Source of the DNA: Rhizoclosmatium globosum
Lineage: Eukaryota > Chytridiomycota > Chytridiomycetes > Chytridiales > Chytriomycetaceae
Direction of reading: 5' to 3'
Assembly: GCA_002104985.1 (NCBI GenBank)
Contig: MCGO01000012.1
Coordinates: forward strand, 248,001-312,000
DNA length: 64,000 bases
In this document: positions 10,737-21,439 of the stretch, piece by piece
How the letters are laid out: every line of letters starts with the position of its first letter
Numbering within the stretch: position 1 is the first letter of the stretch
Made by a program: the position numbers and the translations under genes
The notes under the pieces: generated by a model
What the model was told of the DNA's origin: nothing
Seen by the model: only the letters and a program-made list of their open reading frames with translations
The model's database searches: none

Positions 10737-12772
10737 ATGCACCTCGCAACAGTGGGACGAACACTCTCATCAAGTGGCCGGGCAAAGAGCTCGAGTGCCA
10801 GTGCCACCACCGCTTCTAACCCGAGTAGCTTGAGGAGCAGTACCAGTGCCAGTGTCGCAAGCAGCGTTCATGTTGGTGTTCAGGCTGCAGCAAAGTCGTC
10901 GGTGCCAATGCAGCGTCTTCTCTCAAAGAACAATCCGCGATTCAACGTGACACACCAACGAAGTCAGATTGCCTGGCCTGTTCCACTCAAGAAACCTGTT
11001 CTGCCAATCGCTGCGTCCACTCAAACTGCTGCTCCAACCACTCCAACCACTCCAGTGCCTCTCTCCCCGCAGATGGTTGCCATCCAGCCATTCTCGCTGC
11101 CTGGTTCTCTGCCACTGACCCCAGTCGTTCCACTGCCAGTCGCCGCGCCAAAGGGAACAACGATCGTCATGGCTTCAAAGCCCGCTGTGCTTGCCGCTGC
11201 ATCCAAACCCGTCGCTGCCGCCACGGTCACTGCGGCTGCTTCAGCGGCGAGTGTTTATCCTCCTTCGCCTGGACCACGCCAGTCCACTCCCGCAAACAAC
11301 GGCGCAAAGCAGGGCGGCAATCAGGGCATTCCTGCAGCAATCTATCCATCGGCTTTCCTGGTCGTTCTCTTTGCCGCAGTGGCAAAGAGCCTTTTGGATT
11401 CAGAAGATCACGTCGCTATCGATGGCGTTGTTTATTCAAAGGATGATCTGACCTGTGCCGCTATGGAGGTTGATGTTGACCAGTTCATGACTGATATGAA
11501 GCTCATGGCGTCCCCTCCCATCAAGAAGGCAAGCAAATCAAAGAAGCCAAAGAAGCAGCCTGCATCTATTCAAGTTACTATTCCTCCTTTCAACGTGAGC
11601 TTGTCCCTCATGACCACCGATCAAGTTGCTGAGTTTACCAAAATGTTTGCCCTCCCCAAGTTATTTACTGAGAAAGATCAAGCCGTTCTTGCCAAAATAC
11701 TGAAACCCTTGACGTTGAGCATTGAATCGAAAAGTCTGTTGATGGATATTCTTGCTGAACGTGTAAGTTATTTGTAATCTGTCACATCACACCACACCAC
11801 ACTCAGTGTCTTATCGAATCGTTACAGGAAATTACCATCAACCATCTCTCAGGCGTGATGGTGCTCACAAACTATTTACTCTCAGTCATTCAATCCACCC
11901 TTTCCAAAACCTCGCAATTCATCCTCCCAGACACCCTCCGCTCCGAAATCACATTCCTCTACAACTATGTCCGCTTTTGCGTAGAATCCGGACAAGCACA
12001 TACCCTTCCATACCTCTTCCCCAACGAGTACGAGACAAGCCCCAACAGCTCCGAAATCACAAACGTGAATGTGAGCACAAGCGTTTTAGTGTTGCGTTCG
12101 ATCGCGAGAGTGACTGCGCGTACTGCGGTGTGGGTCCTTGCCGCTCGCCGAAGCAGTGTGAAAGCAGCGGAGAAACCACTTTCTGTTGAAATGGCGAGAA
12201 CCAAGAGTCTCCCTGCTTTTTCGACCAACGTGTATGGAATTATCAATACGACGCCAGTTGCTGTTCGGAAGGGCGCTCTTGCACATAAGCGTGTTGTTGG
12301 GACGGGTCCTGCGTTTGTGGGAATCACGCCTGACTTGCTCATGGGTGACGCGAGTGTTGATGTTTCGAGAGTAGTGGAGGAAGAGGTGAATCTTGGGGAT
12401 GTGAGTGTTGTTGTTTCTGGGGATGATAGCTTTGTTGATGTGGAGTGGGTCAAGAGTGTGGGGTCAAGCACGACTTCAAGTATCTTGGGAACAGACAATG
12501 AAGGGAGTGAGGCTGGAACTGTTGTTGGCGAGAGGGTGCATCAGAGACAAGTGTTGTTGGGTGACGATTTGGCGTTGAAGAAGGATGGAGAGGGAGCTAG
12601 TCTTGTAAGTCGTGAGACAAAGGAAGAGGATGCGGAGGAGTGGGAAATGTTCCGCATGAGACAGATTGGTATTCCTGAGCATATTTTGCGTTTGGAGTTT
12701 GACGCTCGTGTGATGGCACGTGCAGAGGGTAAGGATGTTGACGCGAAGGAGGATGAATTGGATATGTGGTAA
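10737..12772 (+). CDS. Ala/Ser/Pro-rich protein of unknown function, two exons
   Basis: A roughly 650-residue protein from MHLATVGRTLSSSG. The first 200 residues are low-complexity Ser/Ala then Pro/Thr/Ala repeats. A more ordered part follows from YPSAFLVVLFAAVAKSLLDS, with a basic KKASKSKKPKKQ cluster and an amphipathic region (PPFNVSLSLMTTDQVAEFTKMF). One intron runs from about 11763 (donor gtaagt) to about 11827 (acceptor ttacag), after which the frame continues EITINHLSGVMVLTNYLLS. The C-terminus is acidic and ends DAKEDELDMW. The family was not recognised. The basic cluster and disordered N-terminus would suit a nuclear protein; that is only an inference. It is transcribed head to head with FRA10AC1, 34 nt apart. 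Confidence 0.65.
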
Positions 12773-13013
12773 CATGGAGAAAGGACTATTATTGCTATGA
12801 AATTCTAATGGGTGGGTTACTTCTATGATTTGAGTGCTGTGGACTATTTTTTGCTGAGCTGCTGAGCGTTGGTGTTGGATTGATGGATTAGATATCTCCG
12901 ACTTTATCATTATTAAATAAATTGGACTGAAACCAAGAGGAATCGTCATCGCTGAGAGTCGGACAAGGGTCTGTGGGAATATCCCGCCCAACAATTTGAC
13001 AGCACCACCCAAA

Positions 13014-14747
13014 ATGTTGCAAGGAGAGAGCACCGAGTCTCAAGAAGACACAGAGGCGCGTCTCCCGCACATTTATTACGTACCAAATGAAGTCCGCCAG
13101 GCCGTCTTGCTGCACCTACCTCTGGATCCAGAGACCCTCGAAAACACGCGCATGTCCTGCAAACTATTCTGCTCTCTGATAGATTCCATCAAATTTGCTC
13201 GGCTTCATATCCGCTATCAAAAGACCATGTCGGGATATCCAGAACTGTGGGAATTTCTCGATACTGAAGGGATACGCGAATCGAAATGGATGGCGCTCCC
13301 CTTCTCATACAAAGTCTCGTTGTATAGGGAGATTCTCCTTGAACCGAACTGGAGCAAAGTGTATAGCGTGGAGGATTTGAGTCATAATTTGATGTGTTAT
13401 CGGCGGTGGCGGATGCCTCCTGATCTGGCCATGAAAGTGATTTGTCGGTTGCTGAAAGCTGGATTCCCTATCGGAAGTCAAGAGAATCGCGCGTTTCGGT
13501 GGTCGGCTCGATCTGGTTTGTGACAAACTTCTGTTTAACATCAGGCTCATACTAATCTCAGGATACACGGATGTTGTTCGGATGCTTTTGAAGCACCCAG
13601 ATGTAAACCCAGCAGATCAAAATCATTATGCAATAGCTTCTACTCCTGATATTGAGCAACCTGATGTGGTCCGTCTGCTACTTGAGGATCCTCGGATTGA
13701 TCCAAGTGCTCAGAACCATCTTGCACTCAGATGGGCCTGTGACCATGATCATATAGAGACAATACGGCTGTTACTGGCACATCCGGGTGTGGATCCGAGC
13801 TCAAGTAATAATTACTGGTATGAAACATTAATAGTGAGATTCCAAACTGATTGTATTTCAGTATTATACAGTGCTTGAATCGAGGGCATTTGGACATTGT
13901 GAAATTGTTATTACAAGACCCACGCATCGATCCTGGTGATCAAGAGAACGCTGTCATTCGTACTGCCGCTGATAAGGGCCATACGGAAATAGTGCAACAT
14001 CTCCTAAACGACCCTCGAGTGAACCCAGCAGATGCGCAGTCCAGCGCTCTCGCCCTCGCCGCGGCGGAGGGACACTTGGAAGTTGTCAAGCTACTCATGG
14101 AAGATGGGCGGAGTCAGCCCAACACGTTTTTAAATCATGGAATCCGAAACGCAGCTAAAAAAGGGTTTCATGAAGTTGTGGCGTTGTTATTAACGGATCC
14201 AAGGGTTGATCCTGCTGTTGACAGTAACCTTCCGTTGAGGTCGAGTGCTGCTGAAGGACATGTTCAGGTTGTTGAATTATTGTTACGTGACGCTCGAGTC
14301 GATCCGAGTCCAATCAATTGTCTGCCTTTGGTACATGCTGCTGAAAATGGGAGGTTGAACGTTGTACAGCTCTTGCTGCAGGATTCGCGCGTAAATGCTG
14401 TACCAGCCAATTTTCGGTTGGCGATCTTGAAGGCAGTAAGGAAGGGGCACGTTGAACTCTTTGAATTCCTTTGGCGTGATGCAAGAGCGGACCTATACAT
14501 CAACGAAGTGTTGTCTTGTGCAGCAAGAAGCAAGAAACATGTCATCCTGAAGAAAATATTGGAGGATAACAGAGTAGATGATGTTGCGAGGCAGCAGGTG
14601 CTTCGAATAGTGCACAAATTGAGGGACATGGAAACAGCAAAGGTTTTACTTTCGGATTCTAAAATATTTGGAGGGAAGGTGGAGAACTTGAGCGATGTTG
14701 TCGTTCGTGGTATCATCACTTCATTGCTCTCCCCTTCATGCGAGTAA
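13014..14747 (+). CDS. F-box-like/ankyrin-repeat protein, copy 1
   Basis: The N-terminus (MLQGESTESQEDTEARLPHI) leads to an F-box-like helix set, YVPNEVRQAVLLHLPLDPET followed by RMSCKLFCSLI. A conserved linker comes next (ELWEFLDTEGIRESKWMALP and SYKVSLYREI), then about ten repeats of roughly 31 residues with the pattern VVxLLLxDPRVDPSxxxxxALRxAxxxGH, a degenerate ankyrin form. Introns at about 13515-13560 and 13817-13860. F-box/ankyrin proteins typically act as substrate receptors of SCF ubiquitin ligases; the target is unknown. It is paralogous to the gene at 21440, sharing the linker and the odd first repeat with STPDIE. Expansions of this architecture are reported in chytrids. An upstream TTG at 12996 is in frame but ATG 13014 is the sensible start. 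Confidence 0.82.
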
Positions 14748-14947
14748 TTTTTATCACTGGATCAAATAAAAGCGATACCTGATTTCAAATCCGCGCTGAC
14801 GACGCAATGAAGCGTGTGTCGCTTTGTCAGCGCTGGAGTGAGCGCCATTCCACGATTTTTCGAGGCGCTCTCATCCATCTCCAGCGACACAAAAGGCCAA
14901 AAAATCGAATCCCACAAACGTCCAATTTCAACAACCTCAAAACTTTC

Positions 14948-17900
14948 ATGACTCAACCTACCACGGTCCGTATGGATCCATGGTCTTTCATATCGTTCGC
15001 ATGGATGACTAGCGTCGTCTTCAAGAGCACAAAGAAGGAGCTCGATGCGACAGACTTGCCTACACTCCGCCCACAAGATCTATCTGCTGTGACTCCCGAT
15101 TGGCCACAGCATTTCCTCGATAAGCACAAAGAGTACGAGCAAACAAAGGTTGGAAAGCCGCCTACACTCTTTGGCGCTCTGGTGGACCAGGCCCGACCAC
15201 TTTGGTATGATTGATGCTGAGGCAACAAAGTCAATTTACGATATTCTAATCGATGTATTTCAAACACAGGTATATTTCTGGCTTCTTGTACCTCATCAAT
15301 ATCGCCTGTTTAGTTGGAATCCCACTCGTCCTTCAACAAGTTATTGATTTGGCAGGGTTTTACGCTGCCGTTATGAAGCAGAACATTCCTGGATTATGGG
15401 AGATTGTGCCTATTCAGCCGGAATTTTTTAAAGGATTTCCTCTCTTCACCAAGTCTGCATGGTCTCTTGCGTTCCTCATTCTGGGGTTAAAGGTGGCTTC
15501 ATCTATTTTTGGACGTGCCAAAGACTTTATCCTTAAACGTGTTGCCTTCAACATTCGTACCGTCTTGATCAATGCGGTTGTCAAAAAATCGTTGACCATT
15601 TCATCGGCAAAGGCAAACGAATTCTCCAAGGGTTATGTCCTCAATTTGATCAATGTTGACTCTGAGTCCGTCTCGATCTTTGCAGAGCAAGTCCATGAAT
15701 TATGGGCTCTCCCATTGCAGCTTGTCGTGGCTATTGCTTTGCTTGCTGTTATGCTTGGGTCCTCTATTGGAGCTGGAGTTGGCGCACTGTTGGCATCAAT
15801 GATGTTACTTGGAGTTACAGTTCCTGTCTTTATTATCGCATCATTGCCTAAGATGCTTGTTGCAAACGACACGAGAGTGAAACTCATCAGAGAGGCGTTG
15901 GACGGGATCAGACTCATCAAGATTAGGTCTCTTGGTCCCAGCTTTGAGAGCCAGATCAATCGAGTCAGACTGGAACAGCTTCATTGGCTCAAAAGGTTTC
16001 TATATGGAGTGGTTTCTTTCGTTGTGATTGGCCAGCTTGCGAATTTCTTGCCCCAAGTTTCGGCTTTCACACTCTACGCTGTAAGGAATGGAAGTGATAA
16101 AGCCGATGCCAGTATCATCTTTCCTGCCGCTTCCTTGTTTCAGATTCTTGTGAATCCGCTGATTCAGTTGCCTCAGACGTTGAAGTATGTTTAATTACTT
16201 TCTTGGCACAACTCTAACAGTTTCCCACAGCGCGATGATCAGCGCCATGGCGTCTTGGAACCGTATCTACAATTTTTTGGTTGCTCCGGACCGTGAAATC
16301 GTTCCGGACAATGCCCCTGATAATCTTGCTATTTCCATGGAATCCGCCACATTCAACTGGCCTTCTCAAGTGAATGAAACCCAGACAGAGAAGCCGGCCC
16401 CTAAAAAAAGACGAAAGGTTAAGCGAGGAAAGAAGGCCAAAAATGTTACCGATGAGGTTGAACTTGAAGAGAAAGTCCCTAAGAAATTGGAAGTTGTTAC
16501 TTCGTCACCCAGAAGTGTTCTAGTCAACCTCGATTTGAAGATTGAAAAGGGAAAATTTGTTGCTATCGTTGGAGCTGTGGGTTCTGGAAAATCATCGTTG
16601 CTTTCTGCCATTTTAGGAGACTTGGAAATGAGCTCTGGACAGGTACGACATGTTAACTTCAATGAAAATCTTTTCTAATCCTGCACAGATTGCTGCAAAT
16701 GGTTCGATAGCTTATTGTACGCAACAAGCGTGGATTCAAACTGGGACTGTGGAGGAGAATGTCTTGTTTGGAAACCCTCTCAATCAAGAAAAACTAGACC
16801 TTGCTGTGACGTGTACCTGTCTTCAGTCTGACCTCGCCAATATGCCTTCTGGAATCAAGACTGTTTTGGGAGAGAAGGGAACATCCGTTTCTGGAGGCCA
16901 GAAAACTCGTATCGCGTTGGCTCGTGCGGTATACAGCGAGGCCGATATTTACTTGCTGGATGATCCACTCTCTTCGTTGGATGCTCGTGTTTCAAGAGCA
17001 GTTTTCAACGACTGTTTCAAGACTGCGCTGAAGGGAAAGACGATTCTTCTGGCAACGCATAACCACGATGTTCTCAAGGAAACCGACCACATCATTTTCA
17101 TTCGGGAGTCAGGCGAAATTTCACAGGGCACTCATGATGAACTGATGAAATTGAAGGAGTTCAGTGAATTTGTGACTACTGTCGATGATACCAAGACCGG
17201 TCTTGTTCCAAAGGTGGCCCCAACAAAAGACGCCAGTATTCATACGTCTTCAAATTCCGCAGATCCATCGAGTATTATTGCTGATGAAGAACGTGAGATT
17301 GGAAATGTCAAAGCAGCGACTTACATGGCATATGTCCGTGCTTGTGGTGGTTGGGTGACGATTATTGCTCTTGTAACCGTCATCATTCTCAAAGAGAGCG
17401 CTGCGTTGATTAGTAACCAGTGGTTGACTTGGTGGTCGGATAATATCCTTCTTGGGCAGTCTCATGATGTGTATTTCTGGACTGGCTGGTACAATGCTTT
17501 GGTTTGGATCGCCATCTTTTTCTTGGTCGTGTTGAACTTTATCGTCCATGCCGCGATTATGCGAAGTACTCGGGTATTCCACGAATCCGCTGTATCGGGG
17601 GTGATGAACGCTCCTATTTGGTGGTTTGAGTCGCAACAGATTGGACGAATTGTAAGTCGTGCTTTTTATGTTGAAACATTATAACTAATCTCCATTCTTC
17701 AAAGATGAACCGTTTCACAAAAGATATGGCCGCAATTGATCAAAGACTGCTTCCGCAAGTGTTCCAACTGATTGCGGGTGTTGGAACCTTGTTTTCGATT
17801 GTTATTATTCTTGCCATTAACTCACCATGGCTCCTCAGTATGTATCTTCTCAAAATTCTGTATTCTTTGACTGATTTTATTCTCCAGTTGGTGTCGTTCC

Positions 17901-19200
17901 TCTTGCTGGAATGTATATGTTCGTGTTACGATACTACCGTAGCGCTATGCGTCAACTCAAGCGTCTCGAATCTGTTCAGCGATCACCTTTGTACTCTCAT
18001 GTCTCAGAATCATTGGAAGGTGTTTCAACTATTCTCGCTTACAAGAAGCAAGCCTTCTTTTCCAAGACAACAAACACACTTTTGGACTTTAGCAATAGTC
18101 CCTTATTCTACAAAATCGGTGCGGAACTCTGGGTCATTCTGCGTCTTGAACTACTCTCGGCGATTTTGGTATTCATTCTTGCATCTCAATGCACGAACTC
18201 TAGTTTCATCTCTCCTTCTTCCATTGGTGTTGCTTTGATGTATACAAATGCTCTCACGGCGATCATGAATTTAGTCTTGCAAAGTGCAGCAAATATGGAG
18301 ACTGAAATGGTTTGTGTGGAACGCCTGGTTGAATATTCAGAGCGACTACCGGTGGAAGGGGCACGTCGACTGGCGAATGATCCTTCAGAAACTTCCTGGC
18401 CTAAATCCGGCTCCATTGAGTTCAAGGGAGTCAGCGCGTATTACAAATCAAAGCCTGAAACTCCTGTCTTAAAAGCAGTTTCGTTGGCAATCAACGCGGG
18501 AGAAAAGATTTGTATCGTCGGACGTACTGGCTCTGGAAAGAGTACCTTGATTTCGGTCTTGATGAGATTTGTCGACAAGAAAGGTGACGTTTGTATCGAT
18601 GGAAGAGGTAACGAATAAGCTCACATTTATCCGAATTTCATTCAAACTAAATATTATCTTTCAGAAATCGAAAGCGTTGGGTTCCAGACACTGCGTGAAG
18701 CCATGGAAGTCATCCCACAAGACATCTATCTGTTCAGTGGAACGCTTCGTACAACTTTGGACCGTAATAGTGTCTTTTCCGATGAGCAATTGTGGAGTTC
18801 ACTTGAGTCCGTGGGAATGAAGAAGTTTGTTGCGAATCTGGAACAGAAACTTGACACGCCCATTGAAAATGGAGGCTCCAACCTGTCTTTGGGCCAGCGT
18901 CAACTATTGTACTTTGCTCGCATGCTCTTATTGAAGCCCAAGATAATTCTTATGGATGAAGCCACATCATCGGTTGATCCTGAGACAGAGACTACGTTGC
19001 GCCAAGTGATCAAAGAGCAGTTTGTGGGAACGACAATTATTGCAGTCTTACATCGATTGCAGACAAGTGTTTTGGAGGACTTTGACAAGGTTCTTGTGAT
19101 GGATGCAGGAAATGTAGCTGAATTTGATGCGCCACGTGTATTATTGAAGCAAGAGGGAAGCATATTTGCTAGTTTGTATACTGCGCATTCTTCCTTCTAA
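14948..19200 (+). CDS. ABCC-type (MRP-like) full ABC transporter, copy B
   Basis: Same TMD1-NBD1-TMD2-NBD2 layout as copy A, starting MTQPTTVRMDPWSFISFAWM. NBD1 has GAVGSGKSS, SVSGGQKTR and IYLLDDPLSS; NBD2 has GRTGSGKST, SLGQRQLLYFAR and LMDEATSSVDPETE. Introns near 15205, 16187, 16643, 17653, 17840 and 18608-18664 match copy A in position. All frames join without a break, so copy B is the intact reference for copy A. The linker before NBD1 carries a very basic cluster (PAPKKRRKVKRGKKAK) absent from copy A. Third-codon positions differ freely from copy A across TMD1 and TMD2, but about 350 nt of NBD1 and 600 nt of NBD2 are almost identical, including the intron. GATC starts 55 nt downstream. 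Confidence 0.92.
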
Positions 19201-19255
19201 TATCTCATTTTCTCTTCTTGTTCTCTCTATCCTTTTTTGAAAAATAACAATAAAG

Positions 19256-19729
19256 ATGCAAAAACGAGACATGATACGCCTCATTCACCAAACCTGTCCC
19301 GTGCAACGAATTCGGCATCTAACTACTGGTAGTGCTATGCATCGAGTACTTGCAGATCATCTGCGACAAGGCAAGAGCGGAGCAGTCAGTTCCAGTGCGT
19401 CCTCACCCATCGAAGTCGATGTTCCGCGGCTGGCACGACTGGCCGGGCTTTCGTTGAGCGACGCCGAAGCCGCGGCCGTTTCGCACGACGTCGCACAACT
19501 TGTGGGCTGGGTGCAGCTGCGGCCCGATGCCGCCGCAGAGGCTAAACTGGCGCAGACACCGCCGCTCGTCTCGTTCGCCGCGGACGCTGCCCGGCCATTC
19601 GTTCCAGCCGACTTTGCAGAGCCTGGTTCAGTCTCGGATCCGACGCGGTCGTTGCTCGCTTTCTCGCATGCTGTTGAACAGAGTGCCGGCCTCTACATCG
19701 TCCGCCCTCCATCACACAGCAACGAATGA
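19256..19729 (+). CDS. GATC: GatC-like subunit of mitochondrial glutamyl-tRNA(Gln) amidotransferase
   Basis: A 157-residue single-exon protein. The N-terminus (MIRLIHQTCPVQRIRHLTTG region) is basic and free of acids, as in a mitochondrial presequence. The core VDVPRLARLAGLSLSDAEAAAVSHDVAQLVGWVQ matches the GatC pattern of a short helix pair, and the end SAGLYIVRPPSH resembles the usual yFxVP tail. GatC stabilises the GatA/GatB complex that converts Glu-tRNA(Gln) to Gln-tRNA(Gln) in mitochondria. The gene body is much richer in GC than the flanking DNA. AATAAA follows the stop by a few bases. The family is short and diverges quickly, hence moderate certainty. Confidence 0.68.
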   Translation: MQKRDMIRLIHQTCPVQRIRHLTTGSAMHRVLADHLRQGKSGAVSSSASSPIEVDVPRLARLAGLSLSDAEAAAVSHDVAQLVGWVQLRPDAAAEAKLAQTPPLVSFAADAARPFVPADFAEPGSVSDPTRSLLAFSHAVEQSAGLYIVRPPSHSNE

Positions 19730-19848
19730 AAATAAACTCTATTTATTAATACAGTATGTCTCTTACTTGCATTGTTCCTCTCCAAACAGAAAGTTGCGTT
19801 ATAAAATGGCGATAAAATGGCAACACCTTTCCTAAACGTACTCAATGA

Positions 19849-20058
19849 ATGGAACAAGAACGGAGAGGCATTGTTAGATTTGCACCTACACTAGTGCGAT
19901 TCACGACAGATGGTATTGATGGCTTACTTGGACGCGTCAGCCTCTATGTGTATTCTTCTGTTGGTGCTATCTTGGACAAAGTCAACTGTCAAGTGTTGGA
20001 GTATCAAGGAATCCAGAACTTCAGCCATTCCAAAGGAAATAAAAAGACCGCTTATTGA
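19849..20058 (+). CDS. Small unassigned ORF
   Basis: A 69-codon frame starting MEQERRGIVRFAPTLVRFTTDG and ending KGNKKTAY. The composition is protein-like, but there is no recognised domain, no good intron link to the membrane protein at 20232, and no paralogue in the window. It may be a small gene, an upstream exon, or chance. The rest of 19730-20231 holds no other feature beyond the poly(A) signal of GATC. Confidence 0.25.
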   Translation: MEQERRGIVRFAPTLVRFTTDGIDGLLGRVSLYVYSSVGAILDKVNCQVLEYQGIQNFSHSKGNKKTAY

Positions 20059-20231
20059 CTAATGTTTCCCGTCACAAAGTCCTGAATTTCATTGGATCTT
20101 TTGGGAATAACCCACTATGTTTGTCCATACAACTCTGTACTAGTAAGAATATATTTTTCGTGTACATTCAAAGATGGCTTGCTGTCACAAGCACTTTGTT
20201 TTAAAGATTCAGAAGTAAATCGTAAATTAGA

Positions 20232-21430
20232 ATGTCGTGGTCCCATTCGACTTCTCACATCTTAAGCCTCAAAGTTCGACATTTCTTGTACGTGATTGTG
20301 GGGGGAAAAGGAGGCTCTGGTATGGCACAATCAATCATCATAGCCATTGTTTTTGAAAACAAAGAAAATAACCCGTTCATGCCTTTGGAAGCTGTCCTAA
20401 CAGGATGGCAAATTGATGCCGGGCTCGTCAGTTTCGGCACTGTTTTGATGATGCTTGCTACAGATAACTGGAGAGTTGATTTGTCGCCTGCGAGTAGTGA
20501 GAATACCAATATTCCACCATTTGAACAAAAGCTCTTACCCCACTTTATTTCTTCTAACGTGAAATAGTGATTCGATGGATGGCGTATCTAGACGCTATTG
20601 CGTTTCTTGTAAAATATGTTTGTCTAGCACTAGAGTCCCCTACCTGTGTGACGGAGAACATATTTGCGATCGTATATGAGTTCTTATGGTCGTGGAAAGA
20701 CGCGTGTAAATACGCGTACTTTGTGCATAAGGCATTGACTGTTAGTGGAAACAAAGGCAACAAATTCATAGTTTGGATGACGTTTGGAACTAGTCTGATA
20801 CTATATTGGATGTACATGTGTGTACAATACACGTTTGAAGCGCCATGTCCGTCTAGAATGTCGATAAATTATCCGGTTATTGCTCTTTATGCTTATTGGT
20901 TGTGTGTTGAAGCTGGCTCAGCAGCGTTCATGATTCACAAGTTGAAAAAAGTTGAAGCGCAATTGTTTACTGTTGGTGTCCCGATGGATACAGATTTGCA
21001 AGTTTTTCAGAAGACAGAAACAATTCATTTGATCATATTTTGCTTATTGATGATTCCGGTGACGCTATGTCGCATTGTGAGGTACGTGTCTCAATATTTG
21101 ATGGAGACTAACGTGACATTCAGCATGTTTGTGTGGGAGGCTAAACCTTACAACTCAATCGTAGTGATTTTCGTGTATATTCAAATGTGGATGACAGTAA
21201 CATCGAATCGATTAGAAAAGACAAAACCAAAAGCACCAATCTTTCCTAATCAATCAGGTCAAGTCGCGTCTCAAATTGCGTCTCAAGTCGCTTCGAATTT
21301 GCCTAAGGAAAGGGAAACACAGTCATTCCACCAACTAACGTCTATCAAATCGCCATCGATGATGACAGAAATTGGATTTGGCACCGGCTCTAAAAAGGCC
21401 ACCTTCTTCTCTGCGGAAGTCAGTAAATAA
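20232..21430 (+). CDS. Multi-pass (about 7 TM) membrane protein, receptor-like
   Basis: Starts MSWSHSTSHILSLKVRHFLY. An intron from about 20497 (donor gtagtg) to 20570 (acceptor aaatag) joins DWRVDLSPA-type sequence to MIRWMAYLDAIAFLVKY. Hydrophobic spans include FLYVIVGG..IIIAIVF, AGLVSFGTVLMMLA, LDAIAFLVKYVCLAL, IVWMTFGTSLILYWMYM, VIALYAYWLCVEAGSAA, IHLIIFCLLMIPVTLC and IVVIFVYIQMWMTV, about seven in all. A Ser/Gln-rich cytosolic tail follows (GQVASQIASQVASNLP). Topology suggests a GPCR-like receptor, but no family motif was identified. The stop codon sits inside an AATAAA hexamer, and the next gene starts 9 nt later. Confidence 0.68.
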
Positions 21431-21439
21431 AAACAACAA

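Noticed and set aside
12476..13033. Minus-strand frame with hydrophobic segments opposite the F-box gene start
   Set aside because: Overlaps the 3' end of the gene at 10737 and the start of the F-box gene; no supported start or domain.
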